Shown here: piece by piece, positions 1-7,590 of the stretch
How positions within the stretch are numbered: the stretch's first letter is position 1
How the letters are laid out: every line of letters starts with the position of its first letter
Notes under the pieces: generated by a model
Told to the model about the DNA's origin: nothing
Databases searched by the model: none
What the model saw: only the letters and a program-made list of their open reading frames with translations
Translations under genes and position numbers: made by a program
Source: an uncultured Methylomonas sp.
GTDB lineage: Bacteria; Pseudomonadota; Gammaproteobacteria; Methylococcales; Methylomonadaceae
Direction: 5' to 3'
Assembly: GCA_936941155.1 (NCBI GenBank)
Contig: CAKZJE010000046.1
Coordinates: forward strand, 1-64,000
Length of the DNA: 64,000 nucleotides

Positions 1-77
1 CAAAAAGGGCAATAAAACGTTCTCGCGCTACCAAAGTCAAGCCGGTGATTGTAGCGGTTGTCCGTTGCGTGAACAGT
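1..77 (+). pseudogene. IS1182-family transposase, upstream fragment (interrupted)
   Basis: The frame starting at base 2 reads through a Cys-rich stretch ending CSGCPLREQ, typical of the zinc-binding region of IS1182-family transposases, and then hits a stop created by an inserted element at 78. The N-terminal part of the gene lies outside the window. Joining base 77 to base 1001 (removing the insertion and one AGT copy) continues the frame as QCLSEKSSVRTIDRWEHE, so this is the 5' part of the gene whose 3' part is at 998-1326. Confidence 0.8.
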
Positions 78-997
78 AGACATCTTTCCTAAATAATCAG
101 TTAGCTATAATGGGAGAAAATTAAATCAAGAGCAGCTAAAAACTTGAAACCTTTTAACCAATTACAATCACTCACCCCGAATAAGTTTAAACGACTCACC
201 GGAATATCGAAGGAAAACTTTGAACATTTGCGCTGTAAAGTAGAGGATTACAAAAACTCGCAAAAAGCTATTAACCCCCTAACAAAACGAGGCAGAAAAC
301 CCGAAAAAATATTTATAACAGACTGTATTTTATTGACTTTATATTACATGAGACATTATCCGACTTTTAATAATCTCTGCTCTGTTTTTGGTATTAGCGA
401 ATCTTACTGCCAGAAAATTTATTCTCGTTATGCACGAATTGTAGCCGAAGTGAAAACCTTACCTAACCGTAAAGAGCTTATCAACAATCCTCCGAACACT
501 CTGATTATTGATGTTTCAGAACAGCCTATTGAGCGACCTGTTAAGCATCAAAAAGACTTTTTTTCAGGCAAGAAAAGCAGACACACGATCAAGGCTCAAC
601 TCATTATTTGTGCGCTCACGCTAACGATTATGTCCGTCATCTGCGGAAAAGGCAGACAACATGATTTCTCTGTCTTTAAAATAAATCGGTTGTTCATTCA
701 CCCAAAATCGTTACTTTTGGCTGATTCAGGATACCAAGGTCTTCAAAAGCTTCATAAAAACACAAATCTACCGCATAAAAAGAAAAAGGGATGCGCTTTG
801 ACAGCAGAGCAGAAGGCTCATAACAAGGCTCTTTCCAAACAACGCATTTTTATCGAAAACGTTAATCGACGTTGTAAGGTCTTTCGTATTGTTAAAGAGG
901 TTTATCGTGGCAAGCATAAGAATTATTCTTTAACTTGGCGTTTAGTTGCTGCTTTGGTAAATCTGAGATATGACTGTGTTATTTAGGAAAGATGTCT
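78..997 (+). mobile_element. Complete IS element, IS5 superfamily (ISL2-like), inserted in an IS1182 transposase gene
   Basis: The ends carry a perfect 18-bp inverted repeat, AGACATCTTTCCTAAATA at 78-95 and its complement at 980-997. The element is flanked by the 3-bp direct repeat AGT at 75-77 and 998-1000, and contains one transposase gene. Three-base target duplications are usual for ISL2-group IS5 elements. Excising 923 bp restores the host reading frame exactly, which confirms the ends. The intact transposase and perfect ends suggest a recent, possibly still active copy. Confidence 0.9.
144..986 (+). CDS. IS5-superfamily DDE transposase (Tnp4/HARBI1-like)
   Basis: This 280-residue transposase should cut and rejoin the element ends at 78 and 997. 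The N-terminal third (about residues 1-95) contains a helix-turn-helix segment (TFNNLCSVFGISESYCQKIYSRY). A DDE catalytic domain follows, with a first acidic site in LIIDVSEQPIERP (about residue 125), a second in LLLADSGYQG (about 195) and a C-terminal Glu in RIFIENVNRRCK (about 240). The start is TTG; no better ATG is in frame. It fills nearly the whole element and looks intact. Assignment to the ISL2 group rests on the protein pattern and the 3-bp target duplication, not on a database match. Confidence 0.85.
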   Translation: MKPFNQLQSLTPNKFKRLTGISKENFEHLRCKVEDYKNSQKAINPLTKRGRKPEKIFITDCILLTLYYMRHYPTFNNLCSVFGISESYCQKIYSRYARIVAEVKTLPNRKELINNPPNTLIIDVSEQPIERPVKHQKDFFSGKKSRHTIKAQLIICALTLTIMSVICGKGRQHDFSVFKINRLFIHPKSLLLADSGYQGLQKLHKNTNLPHKKKKGCALTAEQKAHNKALSKQRIFIENVNRRCKVFRIVKEVYRGKHKNYSLTWRLVAALVNLRYDCVI

Positions 998-1326
998 AGT
1001 GTTTATCCGAAAAATCCAGCGTCAGAACGATAGACCGTTGGGAGCACGAAGCGGTTATCGAACGCCATAAACAAAGGATGAAACAACGCCCCGATGCGAT
1101 GAAAAAACGTGCAACATTGGCAGAACATCCGTTTGGTACGCTAAAAAACCGAGCCGGATTACAGCATTTTTTGATGCGTGGTTTAGAAAAATGTCGCGGT
1201 GAATTTAGCTTGATGGTGCTGGGGTATAACTTCAGTCGTGTGCTGACTTTGCTTGGTGTGGAGCGATTGCGGGATTATTGTGTCCAATGCCAAGAAAAGG
1301 GAACAAGAAACCTAAAATATGCGTAA
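998..1326 (+). pseudogene. IS1182-family transposase, C-terminal fragment
   Basis: Reading from the AGT duplication, the frame gives a C-terminal transposase segment with the IS1182-typical run ERHKQRMKQRPDAMKKR, then EHPFGTLKNRAG and a YNFSRVL tail (DDE_Tnp_1_6-like end with the catalytic Glu region EHPFGTLK). A short ORF starts at an internal ATG at 1078, but that is not a natural start. The two halves (1-77 and here) are one gene split by the IS at 78-997. The outer end of this element is not visible because its 5' part lies outside the window. Confidence 0.85.
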
Positions 1327-1349
1327 AAAGTGTTGAAAAAACGTTTTTT

Positions 1350-1970
1350 TCAGCATTTTTCTAATTTTTCAGTGTTTTTTTTCTCTAAGATACCGCTGGT
1401 TTTGAATACTTTCACTGTCTCTAAATTGAAAGCATTTAAAATTATATTTCTTGCATGATCCTCCTCAATATTTCTTAATCCATTGCCCCAGTTTTTATAC
1501 CTTGGTGTATGTATACCAACTTTAAAATCATAGTCTATTGGCGGTGTAAACAGAGTAGCTAGATTTTCTGGCGATTCGGCATGGTAAGAGAAAGGTTCAT
1601 CAATTCCGTCTACCGCTTCTATTTCAGTTCTTGAAACTCCATCACGATTTAGTATTTTTGCACCAGCATGAACTCCAACAATTCGGGCTGGCATTTCTCT
1701 ATCACCTTTGTATGTAAAAGAAAAAATAACAAATTCATCGTCTAGTCTTTCTTGCGCTGGCAAACAGGTTGGTGGTAAATACATTTTTACCACACCATCA
1801 GAAATAGCAAAGTTCAGGCACTCGTGGAATCCTTGTCCGCCAACACCATCGTTGTATAACTCTAAATATTCGTTATATTCATCCGCTGTAGGTAGTTTTG
1901 AATATTTTAAATGTCGCTGAAGCGATTGACGATGATCGTAATGAATTTTTATTGCTATGAAGTTTGGCAT
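1350..1970 (-). CDS. Hypothetical protein, unknown function
   Basis: The product is a 206-residue soluble protein with no signal peptide or membrane segment, which I do not recognise. It starts MPNFIAIKIHYD, has a beta-rich middle (EFVIFSFTYKGDREMPARIVGVHAG) and a charged Lys/Glu C-terminus. The middle vaguely recalls the N-terminal modules of some restriction endonucleases, but no nuclease motif is visible. It sits between transposase remnants and a degenerate ATPase gene, all on the minus strand with the latter, so it belongs to a variable accessory region. The start at 1970 lies 31 bp downstream of the preceding gene. Confidence 0.55.
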   Translation of the reverse strand: MPNFIAIKIHYDHRQSLQRHLKYSKLPTADEYNEYLELYNDGVGGQGFHECLNFAISDGVVKMYLPPTCLPAQERLDDEFVIFSFTYKGDREMPARIVGVHAGAKILNRDGVSRTEIEAVDGIDEPFSYHAESPENLATLFTPPIDYDFKVGIHTPRYKNWGNGLRNIEEDHARNIILNAFNLETVKVFKTSGILEKKNTEKLEKC

Positions 1971-2001
1971 TTAATTTTTTCCTTTTTTAAAATAATGTTT
2001 C

Positions 2002-2640
2002 TCAAACCATAACACATAGTTTAGACAGAAAAAAGAATGCTAATAAACCCGCCGGAGGCAACAACCAAAAATGCTCATTCGGCAAACCCAAAGCCCGCCG
2101 CTGCAACTCCTGCTCACACTCATCCCGCGTCAATGCAGTCAGCTTATCAACACCTAAATTCAACCGCGACAAGCGATGAATCTGTTCCGCATAAAGATGA
2201 TATTTCTGATAAGGCTTTTGCGTCACACACAACAAAAAACAACGTGGGCGATTTTTCAGCGCGTTCAACTGGTCAAAAAACGCAATCCCAAACTGCGGGT
2301 CTAACTCGGTTCTATCCAAAACCGCATCAAAATGATCCAACAAAATCCACACCGTTTTCGGCTGCGGACAGTCTAACAACTGCTCCAAACTCAAGGTAGA
2401 ACTCTCAATCTGCAACTGACTGGCAAGCTGGCGGGTTAAATCCTTGATAAAACCCGCGTAATTTTCCGCAAAGGCTTTCATATTTGCCGACAAAACCAGA
2501 ATTCCCGCTGGCTTGGCTAATTCCTGCAAATCAACCAACAACCGCTCGCGCCCCTGTCCGGCTGCACCGGAAACATTCAACGACTGCTTTTGTAACTGCT
2601 TAAACAAATATTCGGTATAAACCGGACGTAAAAAGTTCAT
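2002..2640 (-). CDS. AAA/STAND-like P-loop ATPase, probably truncated
   Basis: About 212 residues. The N-terminus LRPVYTEYLFKQLQ is followed by a degenerate Walker A (SGAAGQGRERLL, about residue 26; the usual GK[ST] is replaced by GRE) and a Walker B-like strand (WILLDHFDAVL, about 100). This layout matches 'AAA-like domain' ATPases with long C-terminal extensions. Here the protein ends soon after the ATPase core in an odd hydrophobic tail (LLAFFFLSKLCVMV), so it is probably a truncated or frameshifted remnant. I chose the ATG at 2640, which has AAGGA just upstream, over the TTG at 2646. It nearly touches the stop of the upstream nuclease gene, suggesting co-transcription. Confidence 0.55.
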   Translation of the reverse strand: MNFLRPVYTEYLFKQLQKQSLNVSGAAGQGRERLLVDLQELAKPAGILVLSANMKAFAENYAGFIKDLTRQLASQLQIESSTLSLEQLLDCPQPKTVWILLDHFDAVLDRTELDPQFGIAFFDQLNALKNRPRCFLLCVTQKPYQKYHLYAEQIHRLSRLNLGVDKLTALTRDECEQELQRRALGLPNEHFWLLPPAGLLAFFFLSKLCVMV

Positions 2641-2642
2641 TA

Positions 2643-3497
2643 TCAATCCTTAAGATTTTTCAATGCCTCAATCTGAATAATTGACAACTGCGTATATCTC
2701 ATAATTTTATCAAGCGATTCATTGTCCAATAACATCACTCTAGCAATTGCCTCTTTTTCTTCAATTTTTCCCTCAACTTTTCCATCTTTAAAAGCAGTAT
2801 CTGTCACATTTTTCACATCCCAATATTGAATTAAACTTTTCTGATATTGCTCATATTGTACAGAAGTTAAATGCGAAATTTCTGCAATTTCAAACCCTTT
2901 TTGAAAAATTGGCTCATTTAAAATTGCCGGAATATGGTCAAAACTTTCCAGATTTTTTAAAAAATAAATCCATTTCTCAAAACGATTCTCCAACTCATAT
3001 TCTTTTTTATTAAATAACGGCATTTGTAAAAATTTAAAATGCAATTTTTCATAAAAAATATCTCCGTCCTGATCCTTCAAATAAACATCGCGCATAAATT
3101 TACGATATTTATCCTTTTCATCATATTCAAAATCTAAAACCGCAATAAAATAAATCGGTAATAATTTAAAATCCCACTCACCTTTTTGCGCTTGCTCACG
3201 AATCGGAAACATGGAATAAAATAAAGCGCGGTCTTTAAAAAATTCCATTTTGGCTTTTTGCATTTCGACAATAAATTTTTCACCCGTTTTACTTTCGCAA
3301 TAAATATCAAAAATAGCTTTACGCTCTGACTTGGTATCTGATAGATTTTCCGTATTTTTAAAAGTAAGCTCTGCTATTTGGTGACAAAAAGGCAATAATT
3401 GATTCAAAAAATCAATTAATAAATCTTTACTGCCTTCCTCGCCAAATAATTTTTTAAAACCAAAATCGGTGTAGGGATTAAAATATTTTGCCGCCAT
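2643..3497 (-). CDS. Rpn-family recombination-promoting nuclease / PD-(D/E)XK 'transposase'
   Basis: The 284-residue protein begins MAAKYFNPYTDFGFKKLFG, the hallmark of the Rpn/PDDEXK_2 family. The nuclease core lies in the first 110 residues: an acidic residue in KAIFDIYCES and the pair E-x-Q in FIVEMQKAK form the PD-(D/E)XK-type site. The C-terminal region (EGKIEEKEAIARVMLLD) is the usual helical tail. Rpn proteins of E. coli promote RecA-independent recombination and some act in phage defence; which applies here is unknown. I chose the internal ATG at 3497 because AGAGGAAA lies just before it and family members start there. A short ATPase-like gene follows at once. Confidence 0.85.
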   Translation of the reverse strand: MAAKYFNPYTDFGFKKLFGEEGSKDLLIDFLNQLLPFCHQIAELTFKNTENLSDTKSERKAIFDIYCESKTGEKFIVEMQKAKMEFFKDRALFYSMFPIREQAQKGEWDFKLLPIYFIAVLDFEYDEKDKYRKFMRDVYLKDQDGDIFYEKLHFKFLQMPLFNKKEYELENRFEKWIYFLKNLESFDHIPAILNEPIFQKGFEIAEISHLTSVQYEQYQKSLIQYWDVKNVTDTAFKDGKVEGKIEEKEAIARVMLLDNESLDKIMRYTQLSIIQIEALKNLKD

Positions 3498-3800
3498 TAT
3501 TTTTCCTCTCATCTAAATTGGGATTATTGTATCGTAAAATGTTGATAAGCTTCTGACAGCCGCTGCCGCAAAAATTATCCTGCCGCCCCAAAAAACGCCA
3601 CTGTCACCTCCCACACTCATCATCACAATCCTGATTGGTTAAACTTTTAATCTGCGCAAGTGTGAAATTCTGTCAATTGTGCAAAGGCTTTAATCTTCTA
3701 AAAATTCACAAGACGACCAGTCGTCTTTAAAATTTTGCAAAGTATTTCCACTCCAAAAGCTGTTTTAAACTCTAGCTTTCAGATTAACAACTGCTCGCAA
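3498..3800. other. Intergenic region with one B18 palindrome
   Basis: No gene is visible in this 303-bp gap. It holds the 18-bp palindrome at 3710-3727 and the leaders of the nuclease gene; the C-rich patch near 3570-3610 has no recognisable feature. Confidence 0.5.
3710..3727. repeat. B18 palindrome copy 1
   Basis: AAGACGACCAGTCGTCTT, a self-complementary 18-mer apart from its centre. The same sequence recurs at 15495, 25662, 39863, 49376 and 50771, always between genes. Confidence 0.9.
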
Positions 3801-5282
3801 TCACTTTTGTAAATGCTGTGCCAGCTGCAAATACTCTTCTATCAGCGGCATCAGTTGATGCTCAGGATATTTTTCTTGCACAAACAACAGAACCTGCGTT
3901 GCTGTTTTATCATCGCCTAAATGGTCAACTAAGGTGGTTGCCAACAAAAAATACGCCTGCGGAATTAATTTACTGTCAGGAAAATGCAGATGAAAATCAA
4001 GCAATAGACCACGCGTTAGGCTGTGCTTTGCATGGTCATTTGCATAGTGCGCTAAATTGAAAACCAAATCGGCTCGCGGATAAAAAAAATCAGGTTTTAT
4101 CCGCAAACATGCTTGATAAGAAGCGGCTGCCATTTGCAACTTCTTGTTTTCACTTTCTTTACTTCTAAAAATTGCGTCAATATAAATAGGGCTGTTTTGC
4201 AATAATTCCTCTTCGTAGCCTGCTGTTTGCAAAATTTGGTTTAATCTTTCGCAATAATTTAACTGCCCCGTGTCATAAATTTTTGCTTTTAAACGCTTAA
4301 TGGCTATATCGGGCTGCTCTTCGCGTAATAAAATCGTGATTTCGTTCATAAACGGGTCGGGTGACAGCTCAGGAATGACTTTGTTGGTGTGTTCCGTAAA
4401 CTCATGCACACCTTTTAAGCCGAATGATTCATGGTATTGATACATAACGTATCCCATCATTGCAAAAAGGCTGAGGGTCAAATATCCCTCTACAAAAACG
4501 TTAATCGGCAATAGGAAAAAATCATAAATATAAACAACACTCAGCGAATGCAAAAAAATCTGAAAAACAAGCATTAAGGTCAATAAACTCTGCAAAATCA
4601 AATAACGCCAGCCAATAGTTTTAATCACTTTTGCAATATCGCGCGGATTAGTGGCTCTTTGGATTGAGCCTGTCATTGCCAAAACGATTGTTGAGGCAGG
4701 CAATCCTAGTAATAAGACGATTGTAGTGATACTGACTGCAAACGCTGCCATAAAAACTGTTAATTTAATCAATACGATAGAAACAAGCCATATTGATAGT
4801 TGTTTTACCACCAAGCTAATATCTATAAAAGAATAATTGTCTAGCGCAACATTTGGTGCAATCAAATTGCCTTTCGCTGTGTAGTTTAAACAATTGAATG
4901 CGTACAACAGCAACATGCCAACACTGATTGGTAAAATCAGTCCCATCATTAATAATTTAAACACAGGGACTGGGTAGAGTGGCACGTTGATGGTGAACGA
5001 GGGCAGAAAAATCAGCAGTGCGGCAATGATTAAATACACCATTGCTTCTAATCTTGCTGGATAGGTCAAAAACTGCGGAATCCGCGTCCAAAACGGTGGA
5101 ATAGAATGCGTTACGCCAAGCGATTCAACTTTCCCTAAACAAATTGGACAGCGATGCTCAGGCACAGGATCCCAGTCATTATTTCTCGCTTTAATACACG
5201 GCGTAGAAAGATTGACTTTGCAAGTAGGGCAATGCCAACGCGCTGGCAATGGCGGAAAATAGTCGCAATGTAATGTGTTCAT
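3801..5282 (-). CDS. Zinc-ribbon, multi-pass membrane protein with C-terminal TPR-like region
   Basis: Not a family I can name with confidence. Residues 1-55 carry paired cysteines (CPTC and CPIC) that form a probable zinc ribbon in the cytoplasm. About six to seven hydrophobic segments follow between residues 80 and 290 (for example LEAMVYLIIAALLIFLP and ISVGMLLLYAFNCLNY), resembling DUF4013-type membrane domains. The last 180 residues are helical and tetratricopeptide-like (AAASYQACLRIKPDFFYPRADLVF; ATQVLLFVQEKYPEHQLMP). It starts 15 bp after the stop of a TonB-dependent receptor on the same strand, so the two are likely co-transcribed. A role in assembling or sensing envelope proteins is possible but only inferred. 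Confidence 0.7.
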   Translation of the reverse strand: MNTLHCDYFPPLPARWHCPTCKVNLSTPCIKARNNDWDPVPEHRCPICLGKVESLGVTHSIPPFWTRIPQFLTYPARLEAMVYLIIAALLIFLPSFTINVPLYPVPVFKLLMMGLILPISVGMLLLYAFNCLNYTAKGNLIAPNVALDNYSFIDISLVVKQLSIWLVSIVLIKLTVFMAAFAVSITTIVLLLGLPASTIVLAMTGSIQRATNPRDIAKVIKTIGWRYLILQSLLTLMLVFQIFLHSLSVVYIYDFFLLPINVFVEGYLTLSLFAMMGYVMYQYHESFGLKGVHEFTEHTNKVIPELSPDPFMNEITILLREEQPDIAIKRLKAKIYDTGQLNYCERLNQILQTAGYEEELLQNSPIYIDAIFRSKESENKKLQMAAASYQACLRIKPDFFYPRADLVFNLAHYANDHAKHSLTRGLLLDFHLHFPDSKLIPQAYFLLATTLVDHLGDDKTATQVLLFVQEKYPEHQLMPLIEEYLQLAQHLQK

Positions 5283-5297
5283 AATTGAGAAATCCCC

Positions 5298-7325
5298 TTA
5301 AAACGCCCAACTGACTTGCCCATAAAACGATTTTTGTATCGCACTATGTGTTGGGTTGGTGCTTTCTTGGATAAATTCATAATGCGTATTGGCAATTAAA
5401 TTTTGTCCAACCACAGAAAACTCTAGTTCTTTACTAGGTCGCCAAAAAACCCGCATATCTAAAGCCAAATAAGCATTCACAGGTGTTGTATTGAGGGTTG
5501 CTAATTTATCGGTGTAGCGCAACCACAGATCCAGCCCATACTTACTTTCAAATTCCATATTGGAAAATAAGGAAACCTGATGACGCGGATTGTGATTTTC
5601 TAAATCCTGCTCAGGGGCTGGTGGATTGTTTTTCAGGCGCAAATTAATTTTTGTATATGTGTAGGCGGTTTTTAATTGCCACCAATCAAACGGTTTCCAG
5701 GTTGTCGCAACTTCCACGCCATAACCATTGCCATACATATTATTCAAGGCTTGCGAAGACACCACTCCAGCAACGCCAACGGGACTACTGGCATCAGGCA
5801 CAAAAGCAACCGTAGGATTTGAGCCGCGTAATTTGCTGTAATGATTGTAAAATCCTGCAATGTCGTATTCAAAACGCGGGGTAATTTGCTGGCGAAATCC
5901 CATTTCATACGACAGCGTGCTTTCGGCTTTTAAGGATTTATTGCCCTTGCCTTCAACTCTAAAAGGCACGGGCGGAACGGGGCTTTGCAGTGGCAACGTA
6001 ATTGATAAATCTTGTTCTATCCGCGAAGGAATTCGTACCGAGCGCGAAAAGGCAGCCCACGCACTGGTTTCAGTATCTAGCGTCCATAATAATCTTGCAT
6101 TCGGCTGAACTTCAAAACCGGTGTAAGAGTTATGTTCAAATTTTGCCCCCAGCGTTAAGCGCAAAGTCTCAGGAACTAACGCATATTCATCTTGCAAAAA
6201 CGCGCTAAATAAATGATCTCTGCGGGTTGGCGGATTATAGGACGCGCCTGATACTTTGTACTGACTGGTGTTTTCGCGGGTGCGATAACCTACGCCCCAC
6301 ATAAACTCATTGCTTTCACTAAAACGATGACGATGTTGAATATCTAAATCAAAAATATTGTCCGCAATTTTAATCGGTGCGGCATTGCGCAAAGAATAAT
6401 CATAATAAGCTTGCACTTTCAGCTCAGAGTTTTCAGAAAACTTTTGCGTGATTCGCGCTAATAAATTTGCGCCTTCTGCGTGAGTCGGTGTGTTTAGTGG
6501 TGCAACGCCTTCATGCAGATTTTCAGCGTAAGTATCACCTTGCACTGTCCAAACTCTGTCTTCATCAGGTGCGCCTTCAATCTTAAAACCCAGTTGGTGT
6601 TTTGACCAACGATCATTGCTGCCACTGTCGGTTTTTTGCGCATCACGCGCTAAGTTTTTTGCATAAACACGGTAATAAGTGTTGCTGGCAGCATCAATCA
6701 CACCGCCATAACGTAAATCAAGCCCGCCTTTTTCCTCATCCCCTGCCCTAGCAACAAGCAATGCACCTTGCGTCTCTTTGGCTTTTTTAGTGATCACATT
6801 AATCACACCATTCACCGCATTTGCGCCCCACAAAGTTCCACCGGGGCCGCGTATAACTTCAATACGTTCAATATCGGCGAGCATCGTGTCGGCAATATCC
6901 CAAAAAACGCCGGAAAACTCAGTGTTATAGACACTGCGTCCATCAATCATCACCAATAAATTGGAAGCAAAAGCTCCATTAAAACCGCGCATGGTAATAG
7001 CATAAGAATGCGAGCTATAACGCGCCACTTGCACACCCGGAGCTAATCGCAACGCATCGGCAATCGTGGTTACGCCAGAACGCTTAATGTCTTTGTTTGA
7101 AATCACAAAAGCTGCCGTTGCGGAGTCTTTCACGCATTGCACTTTTTTATTGGCTGAAGTCGTAAAACTTAAGCCCATCACTTCATTAAATGACATCGTG
7201 GTTAGCGCAGCCATATCAAGTTTTTGTTTCGCCTCATCAACCCCACAATCTTTTCCTGCATAACAGTTCAAGCTAAAGAATATGGCGCATACGATTAGCG
7301 ACAACCTCTTATAACTGTTCAACAT
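5298..7325 (-). CDS. TonB-dependent outer-membrane receptor (copy 1)
   Basis: This 675-residue protein should form a 22-strand outer-membrane barrel that imports a scarce ligand with energy from TonB. A signal peptide ends near residue 23 (FFSLNCYA). The plug domain spans about 65-180 (FVISNKDIKRSGVTTIADAL, then APGVQVAR and IRGPGGTLWGANAVNGVINV), and the barrel ends in the terminal Phe of YGQVSWAF. A GGGAG site precedes the ATG at 7325. It is closely similar along its whole length to the product of 7591-9612, so the two arose by tandem duplication. The ligand is unknown: no cobalamin-type riboswitch or iron-box is evident upstream. The downstream membrane gene is probably in the same transcript. 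Confidence 0.93.
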   Translation of the reverse strand: MLNSYKRLSLIVCAIFFSLNCYAGKDCGVDEAKQKLDMAALTTMSFNEVMGLSFTTSANKKVQCVKDSATAAFVISNKDIKRSGVTTIADALRLAPGVQVARYSSHSYAITMRGFNGAFASNLLVMIDGRSVYNTEFSGVFWDIADTMLADIERIEVIRGPGGTLWGANAVNGVINVITKKAKETQGALLVARAGDEEKGGLDLRYGGVIDAASNTYYRVYAKNLARDAQKTDSGSNDRWSKHQLGFKIEGAPDEDRVWTVQGDTYAENLHEGVAPLNTPTHAEGANLLARITQKFSENSELKVQAYYDYSLRNAAPIKIADNIFDLDIQHRHRFSESNEFMWGVGYRTRENTSQYKVSGASYNPPTRRDHLFSAFLQDEYALVPETLRLTLGAKFEHNSYTGFEVQPNARLLWTLDTETSAWAAFSRSVRIPSRIEQDLSITLPLQSPVPPVPFRVEGKGNKSLKAESTLSYEMGFRQQITPRFEYDIAGFYNHYSKLRGSNPTVAFVPDASSPVGVAGVVSSQALNNMYGNGYGVEVATTWKPFDWWQLKTAYTYTKINLRLKNNPPAPEQDLENHNPRHQVSLFSNMEFESKYGLDLWLRYTDKLATLNTTPVNAYLALDMRVFWRPSKELEFSVVGQNLIANTHYEFIQESTNPTHSAIQKSFYGQVSWAF

Positions 7326-7524
7326 AAAAACTCCCGGCTACTAAATATTTCGCAACTCTTATTTTTCAAAGCTGTAAATCGTATGTAAATGCTAATAAAC
7401 CTAACCTCTCATTGTGTCAACAATACTATCAAGCGGTGTAAAAAAAATTGTCTGTAGAATTTTGTGCAATTGCCGCTTCAAGGTTTAAAAATGATCAATC
7501 ATTTTTTGTAATTTCAAAAACATA

Positions 7525-7561
7525 AAAACCTGTCAGATATTCAAACACCTGACAGGTTTTT
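7525..7561 (-). terminator. C33-family palindrome acting as likely terminator of the copy-2 receptor gene
   Basis: Arms AAAAACCTGTCAG / CTGACAGGTTTTT form a strong hairpin with flanking A and T runs 30 bp past the stop of the receptor gene 7591-9612. It belongs to the C33 palindrome family (CCTxxCAGG core) and would be bidirectional. It separates the two receptor genes transcriptionally. Confidence 0.6.
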
Positions 7562-7590
7562 ATGTGACAAAAACTTTGTTAAAGTGCTTG

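Noticed and set aside
2037-2399. A 120-residue plus-strand frame opposite the ATPase-like gene
   Set aside because: Pro/Thr/Ser-rich antisense frame without motifs; the minus-strand gene has a P-loop-like region and an SD.
7326-7590. Cobalamin riboswitch upstream of the TonB receptor
   Set aside because: The leader lacks a B12-box-like GCCACTG and the expected stems; only a C33 hairpin belonging to the upstream gene is visible.
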